Part shown: positions 34,443 through 42,846 of the stretch, piece after piece
Position numbering within the stretch: position 1 is the stretch's first letter
How the letters are laid out: the number at the start of each line of letters is the position of its first letter
Assembly (NCBI RefSeq): GCF_904848665.1
Contig: NZ_CAJHCQ010000006.1
Location: forward strand, 124,001 to 188,000
Length of the DNA stretch: 64,000 bases
Direction: 5' to 3'
Source of the DNA: Paraburkholderia hiiakae
GTDB taxonomy: Bacteria; Pseudomonadota; Gammaproteobacteria; Burkholderiales; Burkholderiaceae
Notes under the pieces: model-generated
The model's database searches: none
The model's input: the letters and a program-made list of their open reading frames with translations, nothing else
Told to the model about the DNA's origin: nothing
Program-made: the position numbers and the translations under genes

Positions 34443-35375
34443 TTACTTCAGGGCGACGGTGCCTTGCTCGATGGACGCTTGCGTGGCGTGCGCGGGTTGC
34501 GCCGATGCAACGGATGCGCAGTTGAGCGCGCTTACGCTCTGCTGTGCGCTCGCCTGGTCCGCCGGCTTTGCTGCTGCGTCGTTGGCCGCGGGGCTCGCGG
34601 GCTGAGCGATCGTCGCCTCGATGGAAGCCATGCCTGCTGCTTTCGCGAATGCCGAGTTCGCGCCGGCCATTTTCGCGGTCATCGCGGAGACGTCGCCGGC
34701 CGGTGCGGCATCCTTGGGCGGCAGGCGATGGGCGTGCGCTTGCGCGAGACGCGTCTGGCGTGCGTCGGCGGCCACGCCGCTCGGCATCTTTTGCAGATGA
34801 AGCGGCGCATTGGCTTCGGCGGACGCGACCTTCGCGCTCGCGCTCTTCACACTTTTCGCGTTGCTCGCAGAGGGTGCGGCCGCTGCGTTATCGTCCTTCG
34901 GCGCGGGCGCGATGCCGTGCATTTCGAGCACGGCGTCCTGTGCGGAAGGGGCGAGCTGCTGGTCCACGACGCCTTCCTTCACGCGCCGGACGGCAGCCTG
35001 TTTGCCATGCTTGAGATCGCCTTCGAGTTCGGCGATACGGCGGTCGTACCAGTCCGTCACGCACGCCTTGTCCTTGCAGTTGTGCTGTCGCCATTGCCAC
35101 TGGCTCACGCGGTCGGCTTCGAGCGCGGTCGTGTCGGTGGTCGTGTCGAACGCGCTGCGATAGAGCGCGGCCAGTTTGTCGTCGAGCGTGGAGAGCGTCG
35201 GATCGTTGCACACGAGGCGCTCGGACGCCGACGCGTTGCGCGGGCAGTGAAAACTCGCAGCGTGCGCGAACGGCGAGCCAGCGAGCGACGCGAACAGCGC
35301 GATTGCAGCAGCATTCAGGCCGCGCTTGAAGAGGGGGGCGCGACGGATTTTCGGTTCTCGGTTCATGGCAGGCAT
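34443..35375 (-). CDS. LprI-like periplasmic protein (DUF1311) with long Ala-rich tail
   Basis: A 310-residue exported protein. After a signal peptide (AAAIALFASLAGSPFAHA) comes a Cys-containing LprI/DUF1311 domain: FHCPRNASASERLVC, NDPTLSTLDDKLAALYRSAF, WRQHNCKDKACVTDWYDRRI. This family includes lysozyme inhibitors. The remaining ~190 residues are low-complexity Ala/Lys/Ser/Pro, resembling a cell-wall-spanning or interaction tail. The start is ambiguous between 35375 and 35366 (MPAMNREPKIRR); neither has a clear ribosome site. Confidence 0.72.
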   Translation of the reverse strand: MPAMNREPKIRRAPLFKRGLNAAAIALFASLAGSPFAHAASFHCPRNASASERLVCNDPTLSTLDDKLAALYRSAFDTTTDTTALEADRVSQWQWRQHNCKDKACVTDWYDRRIAELEGDLKHGKQAAVRRVKEGVVDQQLAPSAQDAVLEMHGIAPAPKDDNAAAAPSASNAKSVKSASAKVASAEANAPLHLQKMPSGVAADARQTRLAQAHAHRLPPKDAAPAGDVSAMTAKMAGANSAFAKAAGMASIEATIAQPASPAANDAAAKPADQASAQQSVSALNCASVASAQPAHATQASIEQGTVALK

Positions 35376-35806
35376 GATGATGTTGAAATAAGAGAAAGAC
35401 GGGAGCAGCGTGTGGTTCGTCCGGCGTCGCAAAGGCGCGAGGCGCCGCAGTGGGAACCGCAGTGAGAACTGCAGTGAGAACGATAGCGCGGCGATGAATC
35501 CGCAATGTCCCATTCAGCGGGGAGAATGCAGGAGCGCTTACGAAACATTACAAGCGCCGCCGCGCGCGGTAATCGCCGAACGGCGTTGACTATTTGTAGC
35601 GCGCGCCACTGCATGGAGAAGGCGTGCAACGTGGGTGTTCAAGTCCTTACCGAGCGGGAGGATTTTGAAGAAGTGGAAAGTGGCATTCAACATTGACCGA
35701 TGTCCCGGCCATCGCGCGCATCGCTTTACACCGATCATGCGTGGCGAGTCCTGCCGGAGCGTGTCATGTTCCGCGCAGCCCTTCAACGCATCGGGTATCC
35801 GCTCCC
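35376..35806. other. Intergenic region with short direct repeats
   Basis: About 430 bases between divergent genes. Around 35450-35485 the unit GCAGTGAGAAC occurs three times with one change each. The rest (35500-35800) has small frames without support. It probably contains promoters for the LprI-like gene and the lipoprotein gene. Confidence 0.4.
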
Positions 35807-36406
35807 ATGCCACATGAAATCGTGTCAACCGTCAGCCGTGCGAGCGCGCGCACGGTGAAACTCGGCGCCGCATGCGCCGCCGCGCTCGCGCTCAACGGCT
35901 GCGCATGGACGCTCATCACCGCGGCCGATGCGACCGGCTCCATGATTCAGGCGGGTTACGCGGTCGCGTCGAATTACTCCTCGCCCAAATTCGTGACGGG
36001 CCGGCCGGTCAATCTCAGCTCGATCTGCATCGAGAACAATCCCATGGTCACGTCGGGAGACTTCGTGCCATCGCTGCAGCTCGTGCTCGCGCAGCGCGGC
36101 GTGACTTCCGACGTCTACGGCGCCGGAACCGAGCCGGTGAGTTGCGAAGGACGTCTCGTGTATAACGCATCGATCGAATTCGGCAAGCCAACGTTCAGCG
36201 ACGAAAGCCGGGCCTATCTTTCGACGATCAATCTGACGATTTTCATGCACAACCATATTGCCGTTACGGCGCGTTACGAAGTGCGCGGCCTCGGTACCGA
36301 CCGCTATTCGAGTGCGACGGTGAAGCTCAAAGGGCTGGTGGACAGCATGGTGGTCGACCAGACGCAATTGGCAAATTCGTTCCAGTCCGCTTCGAGCGAC
36401 CAGTAA
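35807..36406 (+). CDS. Lipoprotein of unknown function
   Basis: A 199-residue protein. The signal peptide ends in the lipobox LALNGCAW. The mature part (RPVNLSSICIENNPMVTSGD, FVPSLQLVLAQRGVTSDVYG, then HNHIAVTARYEVRGLGTDRY) looks like a beta-rich envelope domain similar to Sbal_3080/LptE-like lipoproteins, where a conserved IEN is followed by a C-terminal strand pair. I do not recognise a named family with certainty. The start at 35807 gives a normal signal peptide; the longer frame would not. The response regulator gene follows after 85 bases. Confidence 0.75.
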   Translation: MPHEIVSTVSRASARTVKLGAACAAALALNGCAWTLITAADATGSMIQAGYAVASNYSSPKFVTGRPVNLSSICIENNPMVTSGDFVPSLQLVLAQRGVTSDVYGAGTEPVSCEGRLVYNASIEFGKPTFSDESRAYLSTINLTIFMHNHIAVTARYEVRGLGTDRYSSATVKLKGLVDSMVVDQTQLANSFQSASSDQ

Positions 36407-36491
36407 GCCTGGTGCCCCGCGCGACGCGCGGGAAAGGATTGGTAAGGCTGCGGGCCTGTACCGGCTCGTTCTCGTCCCTTACGATTTACGC

Positions 36492-37307
36492 ATGGCAAAC
36501 AATATCTTTCTCGTCGACGACGATCCGGTCGTGCGCGACGTCACGGCCGAATATCTGCAGATGCGTGGCTTTACTGTCACGACACTGCCTTCCGTGCGTG
36601 CGATGCAGGAGCGGCTGCGCTCCGAGCGGCCACAGGTTGTCGTGCTCGATATCATGATGCCGGAAGTGGATGGCATCAGCGCGCTGCGCGCCTTGCGCGA
36701 AAGCGGCGATGACCTGCCGGTCATCATGCTCACCGCGCGCAATGAAGTGATCGACCGTGTGCTGGGCCTGGAATTCGGCGCCGACGACTACGTGGGCAAA
36801 CCGTTCGATCCGGGCGAGCTGGTGGCGCGCATTCGATCGGTCATGCGCCGGCGCAGCATTGCAAATCTCACGGGCGCGCCGGAGAGCCGCGAATCGTTTC
36901 GCTTCGGCCCTTTTGAACTCGATTTCCGTTCGCGGGAGTTGTATCGCGATGAAGTCCGCATGCCGCTGCGCTCTAGCGAATTCGCGTTCCTCAAGCTGTT
37001 CGTCAACCACTCGATGACGATTCTTTCGCGCGAGCGCATTATCGAAATCGTGTATGGGGAGGCAGGGCGGTATCGGAATCGCAGTCTCGACGTGGCGATT
37101 TGGCGCTTGCGCCGGCTGATCGAAACCGATCCGTCTGAGCCGCGCTATCTTCAGACGGTGTGGGGGCACGGTTATGTGTTCGTGCCTGACGGTGAAGTTG
37201 GCTTTGCTGAGCGCTTTGGTGAACATGCTCGTGAGCATGCGGATGAAGCTGGGGCTGAATACGCCGATGAGTTTGAAGGTGAAATGCCTGATAATGAGGA
37301 AGACTGA
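36492..37307 (+). CDS. OmpR/PhoB-family response regulator B (no kinase beside it)
   Basis: A 271-residue regulator. The receiver has Asp10/Asp11, phospho-acceptor Asp53 (VVVLDIMMPEVDG) and Lys103 (VGKPFDP); the winged helix ends RYLQTVWGHGYVFVP. The key residues stand in exactly the same numbered positions as in regulator A, and both share the unusual ending IE(T/D)(D/N)P...PRY(L/V)QT. Its tail is acidic and Glu/Ala-rich (about 35 residues). No kinase gene adjoins it; the nearest is the one paired with regulator A about 3 kb upstream, so cross-talk or an orphan role is likely. Confidence 0.92.
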   Translation: MANNIFLVDDDPVVRDVTAEYLQMRGFTVTTLPSVRAMQERLRSERPQVVVLDIMMPEVDGISALRALRESGDDLPVIMLTARNEVIDRVLGLEFGADDYVGKPFDPGELVARIRSVMRRRSIANLTGAPESRESFRFGPFELDFRSRELYRDEVRMPLRSSEFAFLKLFVNHSMTILSRERIIEIVYGEAGRYRNRSLDVAIWRLRRLIETDPSEPRYLQTVWGHGYVFVPDGEVGFAERFGEHAREHADEAGAEYADEFEGEMPDNEED

Positions 37308-37388
37308 GCGTTTTACGCCCGGTTTAACGCCGTTGGCCTTTCCTTGAATACAAGGAAAGGCCAAAGCGGCTGGGAATCACAAGAAAGC

Positions 37389-38111
37389 TCAAAACGTAAG
37401 TACGCTAAGAAACATCCGCTGCAACCACCCGACGGTCGTCGCATCGTTGAGCAACCCGCGCCCAACCTGCTCGATCCGCGCGTTGGCGATCTTCCCCGAC
37501 TCAACGAAATTATCGGCTTCCACGTCATTCGGATTGACGATCCCGGAAAGCCGCAGGCGTTGATGCTCACCGCTCATCGCAATGATCTTCTCCCCCGAGA
37601 CCACCAGATTGCCCGTAGGCGTCTTGCTGATGACCGTGACGGCCAGCGTGCCGGTCATATCGCTCGAAAGCGAGTGATTGCCGCTCCCGTTGAACGAGGT
37701 CGAAGCCGAGCCGATATTGAACAGGCGCGCGAGCCGTGCCGCCGCGCCGGTCGACTGGTCGGCGGCCGTGGCCGTGATGTTGCTGTCGCGCTTGGCGGCG
37801 GCGCTCGCGACGTCGTTGCCGCTATAGGTTTCAGAAAGCCTGATCGTGAGCACGTCGCCGATTCGCTGCGCACGCGGTGTTTCGTACAGCGAGATGGCGG
37901 TGCCCGACTGATAGATCGCACCGCTTGTGTTGACGTTCAGCAGCGGTTCCGCGAGCGGCGGCGTCATGGGCGTATTGACGATCGACTCCGGCGTTGCGCA
38001 ACCAGCCACCACCGTGGCGAGCGATGCGCACAGCAACATGTACGGCAGAACTCTCGAGCGAGTCGTGCGGCATGCACTCGAAATTGAGGATTCCGATTGA
38101 ATGAATGACAT
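37389..38111 (-). CDS. flgH: Flagellar L-ring protein FlgH, isolated from other flagellar genes
   Basis: A ~240-residue outer-membrane lipoprotein that forms the L-ring bushing around the flagellar rod. The lipobox is ATVVAGCATP. The body has the FlgH signatures QRIGDVLTIRLSETYSGND, SSDMTGTLAVTVISKTPTGNL, VSGEKIIAMSGEHQRLRLSG and IVNPNDVEADNFVESGKIAN. No flgI, flgG or other basal-body genes are near. It appears as the last gene of a minus-strand run with two small proteins and a periplasmic protein, which argues for a secondary flgH recruited to another envelope role. Alternative start at 38141. Confidence 0.87.
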   Translation of the reverse strand: MSFIQSESSISSACRTTRSRVLPYMLLCASLATVVAGCATPESIVNTPMTPPLAEPLLNVNTSGAIYQSGTAISLYETPRAQRIGDVLTIRLSETYSGNDVASAAAKRDSNITATAADQSTGAAARLARLFNIGSASTSFNGSGNHSLSSDMTGTLAVTVISKTPTGNLVVSGEKIIAMSGEHQRLRLSGIVNPNDVEADNFVESGKIANARIEQVGRGLLNDATTVGWLQRMFLSVLTF

Positions 38112-38204
38112 GGCGGAGGAGCGGGTGCGAGGGTGATTCATCAGATGTAGCGAATTCGGCGGATTCGTTGAGTTCGTCCGGGCGACCGGTTGGCGCGCTC
38201 CGTT

Positions 38205-39026
38205 TCAGCCTTCGTCGAACTGGCTGAGCTTGAGCGTCTTCTCGCTGCCTTTGGTGCGCAGCGTCGCGGCCTTGAGCAGATATGTGAGCGTCGCGCGTTG
38301 GCTGTCGGGCAACAGGCAGATGGTGATCGTGCTCGAGGCGTTCTCCCACACGAGCAGCGGCAGCGAAGGCGCGCCGAGCACACGCGGTGCGCCGTAGCGC
38401 GAGGCGAGCAGGTCGCGCAGGTCGAAGGCCGTTGTCGAATCCACGACGAACGACATTTCATAAAGACGCAGCGGGTCGCCGGCCGAGGCGTGCGCAAAGC
38501 GCAGGATATGGTCGACCGCGGGCACGCCGTCCACAACGGCCCGCGAAGGCGTCCAGCCTTGCGCCGTGTGGTGCGCCCACCGGCAAGCCACAGTGAGGCT
38601 CGTGTAGCTCTTGGCCATCATGCCGATGTCGCTGCCCGCGATGTCGGTTTCGCAAAGCAGTTCGCTCTCGTGCGGCGTCGCGCGCACCATGTCCGTTTGC
38701 CTCAGTGCGCTCAGCGGCGCGCCGAGCGCAATACCGCGAAACGCGAACGGCGAGTCGTCCGGCGCCGGAATGCGCGCTCGGGTAGCCGATGCAACGGACG
38801 CCGGCCGCCGCTTTTTCGCGGGCGGCGCCGGCGGTTTTGCCGCGCTCGCGCTGTTCACTGCGCTCGCCGTGTTCGGTGCGATCGTCGATTCCGACGAGGC
38901 GGGGGCCTTCGGCGCGACGTACGTTTGCACGCGCCCTTCGAAATGCGTGTCCGCATGCGCGGGCGAGAGCGGCGCGGCCAGGTATGCCGCGCTCAAAACG
39001 AAAGCGATCAATGGCGCCCGTTTCAT
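38205..39026 (-). CDS. Periplasmic protein of unknown function
   Basis: A 273-residue exported protein. It has a cleavable signal (IAFVLSAAYLAAPLSPAHA) and a disordered Ala/Pro/Lys linker to about residue 90. A compact domain follows (FAFRGIALGAPLSALRQTDM ... ACRWAHHTAQGWTPSRAVVD ... LRDLLASRYGAPRVL) with three Cys that may pair. The pattern GIALGxPLSxLR is reminiscent of substrate-binding-like Burkholderia hypotheticals, but I do not recognise a named family. The start has GAGGTCC upstream. It lies 14 bases after the small lipoprotein stop and ahead of flgH, so it belongs to that operon. Confidence 0.72.
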   Translation of the reverse strand: MKRAPLIAFVLSAAYLAAPLSPAHADTHFEGRVQTYVAPKAPASSESTIAPNTASAVNSASAAKPPAPPAKKRRPASVASATRARIPAPDDSPFAFRGIALGAPLSALRQTDMVRATPHESELLCETDIAGSDIGMMAKSYTSLTVACRWAHHTAQGWTPSRAVVDGVPAVDHILRFAHASAGDPLRLYEMSFVVDSTTAFDLRDLLASRYGAPRVLGAPSLPLLVWENASSTITICLLPDSQRATLTYLLKAATLRTKGSEKTLKLSQFDEG

Positions 39027-39040
39027 CGGCTGGACCTCGA

Positions 39041-39286
39041 TCAGTCGACCGCCGCCGCGCACGCGTCGAACGGCACGGCTGCCGGGTGGCCGACCAACGG
39101 CACGATCTTGAGCGTGGCCGATGCCACCCGGCATGGAAAGGCCACCACGGCACAACCGTCGAGCGGCAGGGCGAGGCAGGCGAGGGCAATGGCCGACGCG
39201 GCGCGCCCCAGATGCGTTGACAACCGTGGTGTCAGGTACCTGGGCGAGCGCTGCGTTGGCGTGTCCCGTGACGGCGAAGTGGTCAT
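39041..39286 (-). CDS. Small lipoprotein (81 aa)
   Basis: A short exported lipoprotein. The membrane segment ASAIALACLALPLDGC ends in the lipobox, followed by AVVAFPCRVASATLKIVPLV and GHPAAVPFDACAAAVD, a pattern I associate with small Burkholderia lipoproteins of the DUF6726 type (name from memory). Its ATG overlaps the stop of the preceding 61-residue gene by ATGA, so the two are translationally coupled, and the next gene follows after 14 bases. Confidence 0.72.
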   Translation of the reverse strand: MTTSPSRDTPTQRSPRYLTPRLSTHLGRAASAIALACLALPLDGCAVVAFPCRVASATLKIVPLVGHPAAVPFDACAAAVD

Positions 39287-39468
39287 GCCGAGGTGTTGAT
39301 GTTGTGGCCGAGCGGACCGACCGGCGCGGTCGGATGCACGGTTTCCTGCTGCGGAAAGGGGTTGCCGGCGGTGCTTCCCGTGCTGGAGTTCTTGGTGCTG
39401 CGGTTTTCGCCCGACGACGTCAACGAGGACGTGTGCGCGATACTGCTCGAACCGATAGGGCTGGTCAT
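39283..39468 (-). CDS. Small Ser/Thr/Asn-rich protein (61 aa)
   Basis: A 61-residue protein with no hydrophobic segment. It is rich in Ser, Thr, Asn and Pro (SPIGSSSIAHTSSLTSSGEN, GNPFPQQETVHPTAPVGPLG), and probably unstructured. Its credentials are a perfect AGGAGG seven bases before the ATG and ATGA overlap with the small lipoprotein, i.e. it is the leader gene of the flgH-containing run. A GC-rich hairpin with a U-rich tail lies 35 bases ahead of it. Function unknown. Confidence 0.6.
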   Translation of the reverse strand: MTSPIGSSSIAHTSSLTSSGENRSTKNSSTGSTAGNPFPQQETVHPTAPVGPLGHNINTSA

Positions 39469-39502
39469 GATGGGCCTCCTTGGCGCAATGGAACAAAAAG
39501 AA

Positions 39503-39533
39503 GGGGCGCGCCGAGAAGGGGGAAGCGCGCCCC
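39503..39533 (-). terminator. Hairpin with U-rich tail in the leader of the small-protein/flgH run
   Basis: Arms GGGGCGCGC (39503-39511) and GCGCGCCCC (39525-39533) are perfect, loop of 13 bases. On the minus strand the 3' side continues TTCTTTTTGTTCC, a U-rich tail as in intrinsic terminators. It lies about 35 bases upstream of the first small gene's ATG, so it is either the terminator of transcripts from the stress-type gene or an attenuator of the operon. Confidence 0.55.
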
Positions 39534-39797
39534 GCCTTACGCCGATCGGGGGGTAATCGGCGAGCGGCGAGGCAAATCTTCGCTTCCAGAGCGCTTGCAT
39601 GAAGCAAGAATCAGCGTGGCCTTTGGCCAATCGCTTACGAGTCCTTCCAGGGATATACGAATGTGCAAGGTTGAATGGCGGCAACACGGCGGGGGCCGTG
39701 AATGGCGCCATGATCTGGACGGGATCGGAAGACGATCCTCAAGCGCGATTTGCGTGCGCCGTATCGGGAGGGGAAGAGGGTGAATCGAATGCGCGCG

Positions 39798-39829
39798 TTC
39801 CCAGGCTGCTTAGGTCAGCAGCCTGGGAA
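39798..39829. terminator. Strong hairpin after the stress-type gene
   Basis: Arms TTCCCAGGCTGCT (39798-39810) and AGCAGCCTGGGAA (39817-39829) form a perfect 13-pair stem with a 6-base loop, 28 bases beyond the minus-strand stop at 39857. No T-run follows, so if it terminates it is not a classic intrinsic site; it may protect the 3' end. Confidence 0.6.
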
Positions 39830-39856
39830 GGTAAAGGCAGGTGGAAGCAGACTGTC

Positions 39857-40750
39857 TCAAACGCCCTTCATGCGCTCCCAACCGTTGCGAACGGCAGCCT
39901 TGAATCTTTCCCAGCCGTTTTCCGGGTAGCGCGACTCCCAGTCCTCGCGAGCACTCGACTCAACCCCTTGCCAGTCGTGTGCACGATACCGTTCGTCTTG
40001 CCCGAGCGTTGTGCCGTGCTCGTAGGCTGCGCAATATTCTTCGTAGGACATGCCGGAGTTCGCGTAGTTTGCGTCGTATTCCTGGCGGATTTCCGTCTCG
40101 TACGAAGCGTCGTCGATCGGGGTGCCCATGACAGGATCGCCCACCAGGCCTCTTGTCGATGTCTGCTGCGCTCTGGCCGCGCTCGCGGTCGTTTCGGGCG
40201 CCGTTGCCGCGCGCGTTGTGACCTGCTGCATGCCACTGACCACGGTCGGCACTGCCGAAGCGTATGTCGCGTGCCGTGTTTGCGCCGCCGCCTCGGGCGA
40301 GGTCTCGTGCGAATTTCCGGGCGCGCGAGCGTGGCCCGATGGCGCGTGCGACGAAGCGTCGTGCCAGGCACTGCTACGTTCCTCGATGTCCGCTGCGCCC
40401 GCGCTTCGCATCACTTCGCGCGCCAGATTCACCTGCATTTCCGAAACGTCCGCACTGACGACCGATCCACCGCGGCGAATGAACTCCCGGTAATCCTCGG
40501 TCTCCGGGGGATACGCGCCGTGCGTGAAGAGCCGCGCGAACAAGCGTTCGAGTTGATCGAATACCGGTGTATGTTGCCCCGCCTCGCTCGCGCCAGGCGC
40601 ATAGACACGCGGCCCTTTTTCCAGAGGGGCCTCGACCGACATCGAGTAAATGGCGATATCGGCTTGCGCAACGCCTGCGTCGCCTAGTGCTTTTTGCGCG
40701 GAACGTGCGCTCCCATAGCTGTCGTAGACGCCCAATACGGTTTGCCTCAT
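39857..40750 (-). CDS. YflT-like general stress protein
   Basis: A 297-residue soluble protein. The N-terminal 100 residues form a ferredoxin-like domain of the heat-induced stress protein YflT type (QTVLGVYDSYGSARSAQKAL, YSMSVEAPLE, DYREFIRRGGSVVSADV). A His/Ala/Ser-rich middle is followed by a C-terminal acidic/aromatic module (EIRQEYDANYANSGMSYEEY, RYRAHDWQGVESSAREDWES, NGWERFKAAVRNGWERMKG) found in many Burkholderiales proteins. The function is unknown; such proteins often respond to desiccation or osmotic stress. GGGAG lies upstream of the ATG at 40750. It ends close to a strong hairpin. Confidence 0.75.
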   Translation of the reverse strand: MRQTVLGVYDSYGSARSAQKALGDAGVAQADIAIYSMSVEAPLEKGPRVYAPGASEAGQHTPVFDQLERLFARLFTHGAYPPETEDYREFIRRGGSVVSADVSEMQVNLAREVMRSAGAADIEERSSAWHDASSHAPSGHARAPGNSHETSPEAAAQTRHATYASAVPTVVSGMQQVTTRAATAPETTASAARAQQTSTRGLVGDPVMGTPIDDASYETEIRQEYDANYANSGMSYEEYCAAYEHGTTLGQDERYRAHDWQGVESSAREDWESRYPENGWERFKAAVRNGWERMKGV

Positions 40751-40958
40751 GACTGTCTCCCTTCGCTTTCGACATGCGGCGGTATCGCCACGTATGAGCG
40801 TGGGCGCAACAGCCATGCCCGATTGCGGGAATACGGCGGCGTCGTATCGGGGTCGCGAGTCAGTGGATCGGCGTGATCTGGCACTGGAGGCAATCCGCAC
40901 TGGTGGCCGGCACCAACCAGTGCGGATTCAGCGGGTCCTTCATGGACCCGCGAAGACA

Positions 40959-42092
40959 TCAATTGCCGGCGATCGTGTCGACCGGCTTGAAATCGCCATG
41001 CTGGACCTTGTAGATGGTCACGGGCGCGTCCTTGAGGTCGCCGGTCGAATCATACGAAATCGTCGCAGCCGATACGCCCTTGATCGAGAGCTTGTCGAGA
41101 TACGGGCCGTAGACCTTCGGATCGGTGGAGTTCGCGTCCTTCATCGCGGTGAGAAGCGCCATCGTGCCGTCGTACGAGTACGGTGAGTACGTAATGGGGT
41201 CTTCGCCAAAGCGCGCCTTGTAACGCGTAGCGTAGCTGGCGAAGCCGGGCATTTTCTCCTTCGGCAGTCCGCCCATGTACACGATCGCGCCTTCGGCCGC
41301 GCTGCCGCCGATCTTCAGGAAGGTGGGGGAGCGCGACATTTCGCCGGTCACGAACGCCGCCTTGATGCCAAGCTGGCGCATCTTGCGGATCATCGGCGAC
41401 GATTGCGCGTCGCCGCCGCCATAGAACACCGCATCCGGGTTGATACCCTTCAGATTTGTCAGGATTGCAGAGAAGTCCAGTGCCTTGTCGTTCGTGTAGT
41501 CGCGTTTCACCACGGTGCCGCCGGCTGCCTCGACTGCCTTCGCGAACTCGTCGGCGATGCCCTGACCGTAGGCAGTGCGGTCATCGATGATCGCAATGCG
41601 CTTGTAGTGCAGCGTTTTCACCACATAGGAGCCGACAATGCGGCCAGCTTGCGCGTCGCTCGTCAACAGACGAAACGTCGTCTTGTAGCCGCGCGCCGTA
41701 TACACCGGCGAGGTCGCCATCGAAATCTGCGGCAGGCCGGCGCGGTTGTATAGATCGGATGCGGGGATGCTGGTGCCCGAGTTGAAGTGGCCGATGACGC
41801 CGCTTACGCCATCGTCGATCAGGCGTTGCGCCACCACCGTTCCCGTGTGCGGGTCAGCCTGGTCGTCCTGCGAGTCGAGTTCGAACGATATGGGCTTGCC
41901 ACCGATGGTGGGATGCGTGGCGTTGAAATCGTTGATGGCCAGTTGCACGCCTTTTTGCATGTCAGTGCCATAGTTCGACTGTGCGCCCGTGAGCGGCGCG
42001 GCAAAGCCAATCTTGACGACATCGGCGTGTGCGGCGGCGCATGAAAATGCCCAGGCGACTACAAGTGCGGAGTGCGTTACCTTCAATTTCAC
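40959..42092 (-). CDS. Branched-chain amino acid-type ABC periplasmic binding protein (LivJ/LivK family)
   Basis: A 377-residue periplasmic ligand-binding protein. The signal peptide SALVVAWAFSCAAAHA is followed by DVVKIGFAAPLTGAQSNYGT, the LivJ/LivK start. YGQGIADEFAKAVEAAGGTV and YSPYSYDGTMALLTAM are also typical. It binds leucine-type amino acids or other small carboxylates for an ABC importer. No permease or ATPase genes are adjacent, so it is an orphan receptor that must dock with a transporter encoded elsewhere. Downstream gap to the stress-type gene is about 210 bases. Confidence 0.92.
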   Translation of the reverse strand: MKLKVTHSALVVAWAFSCAAAHADVVKIGFAAPLTGAQSNYGTDMQKGVQLAINDFNATHPTIGGKPISFELDSQDDQADPHTGTVVAQRLIDDGVSGVIGHFNSGTSIPASDLYNRAGLPQISMATSPVYTARGYKTTFRLLTSDAQAGRIVGSYVVKTLHYKRIAIIDDRTAYGQGIADEFAKAVEAAGGTVVKRDYTNDKALDFSAILTNLKGINPDAVFYGGGDAQSSPMIRKMRQLGIKAAFVTGEMSRSPTFLKIGGSAAEGAIVYMGGLPKEKMPGFASYATRYKARFGEDPITYSPYSYDGTMALLTAMKDANSTDPKVYGPYLDKLSIKGVSAATISYDSTGDLKDAPVTIYKVQHGDFKPVDTIAGN

Positions 42093-42846
42093 TTTTCACT
42101 TCCCCTCAGGTGCAAGTTGGGCAATGCCGGACATTGCGTGCTTCAGTGCCGGCGAGTGCGATCTTGAGTTGTTGCGAACGCGCCTGTGAGCTTCGTGTTT
42201 GCGCGCGCGAAGCGTGGCGAGATCGGCGATTGCAGTCTAGGTAGCGAAAATAGGCGCGTCTTGGTCGATTGGGGTCCGACTCGTGACGATTTCTGCATAG
42301 TGGCCGGCAGGGAGCGCCGACCAGGGTGCGCACGGGTAGCGCCGTCGCGCAAGCCGTGCGTAGCGGTGGATGGTGCGATCAGCACAATGCGAGCACAGCA
42401 CGCTCGCTCGCGCCAATGGCCATCAAGGCGCGATCGTATCGCGCAGAATCCGGTCGCGCGACTGTTTGAGCAGGCGTGCCACGGCAGCCGGTGCCGCGTC
42501 GGCTTCGCGCGCCACGATATGGCGAGATGAAACTCGAGATTCGTGTCGGCGGCCGCGCGATTGTCGGAGGCACCACCGATCGATATTCAATTGATTTGGC
42601 ATCCTAATTTAATGAGAGCCGGTGCTTTTTAAACTCTCGGATGAGTGATTCCCGTTTGGCTACGGAATGACTCAACAAGGTAGACCTTTGCTAACGTATA
42701 AACACGCATGTACGCGCGGCGTGTTGCTCCGGGAGAGCCCAGCCTTCGGAACTGCGGCATTACATCGCGTTTTCAGTTTTTCGGCGGCATTTCTCAGTCA
42801 GTCCATATAAGATTCATTGAAAATGAATGTATTGGCGAGGGCGATC
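42093..42846. other. Long intergenic region with a decayed regulator
   Basis: About 750 bases between the divergent binding-protein and nnrS genes. It contains the GntR remnant described separately; the remainder shows no intact gene. From 42580 to 42830 it is A+T-rich and probably carries the nnrS promoter. I looked for an FNR/Dnr-type TTGAT-N4-ATCAA site, expected for nnrS, and saw none that fits. Confidence 0.45.
42423..42570 (-). pseudogene. GntR-family regulator remnant (end of FCD domain)
   Basis: One reading frame of the minus strand gives NRAAADTNLEFHLAIS, which matches the metal-binding FCD block DxxFHxxI of FadR-type regulators. After a frameshift another frame continues READAAPAAVARLLKQSRDR, ILRDTIAP and stop, the typical last helix of the same domain. 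The 80-odd residues that normally separate these parts are missing. So this is a collapsed gene with an internal deletion and frameshift. It may have controlled the neighbouring orphan binding protein. Confidence 0.5.

Noticed and set aside
33849..35465. 538-codon plus-strand frame opposite response regulator A and the LprI-like gene
   Set aside because: Shadow frame; opposite strand has signature residues of both families.
42567..42846. FNR/Dnr-type box ahead of nnrS
   Set aside because: No TTGAT-N4-ATCAA-like sequence with acceptable match was found.
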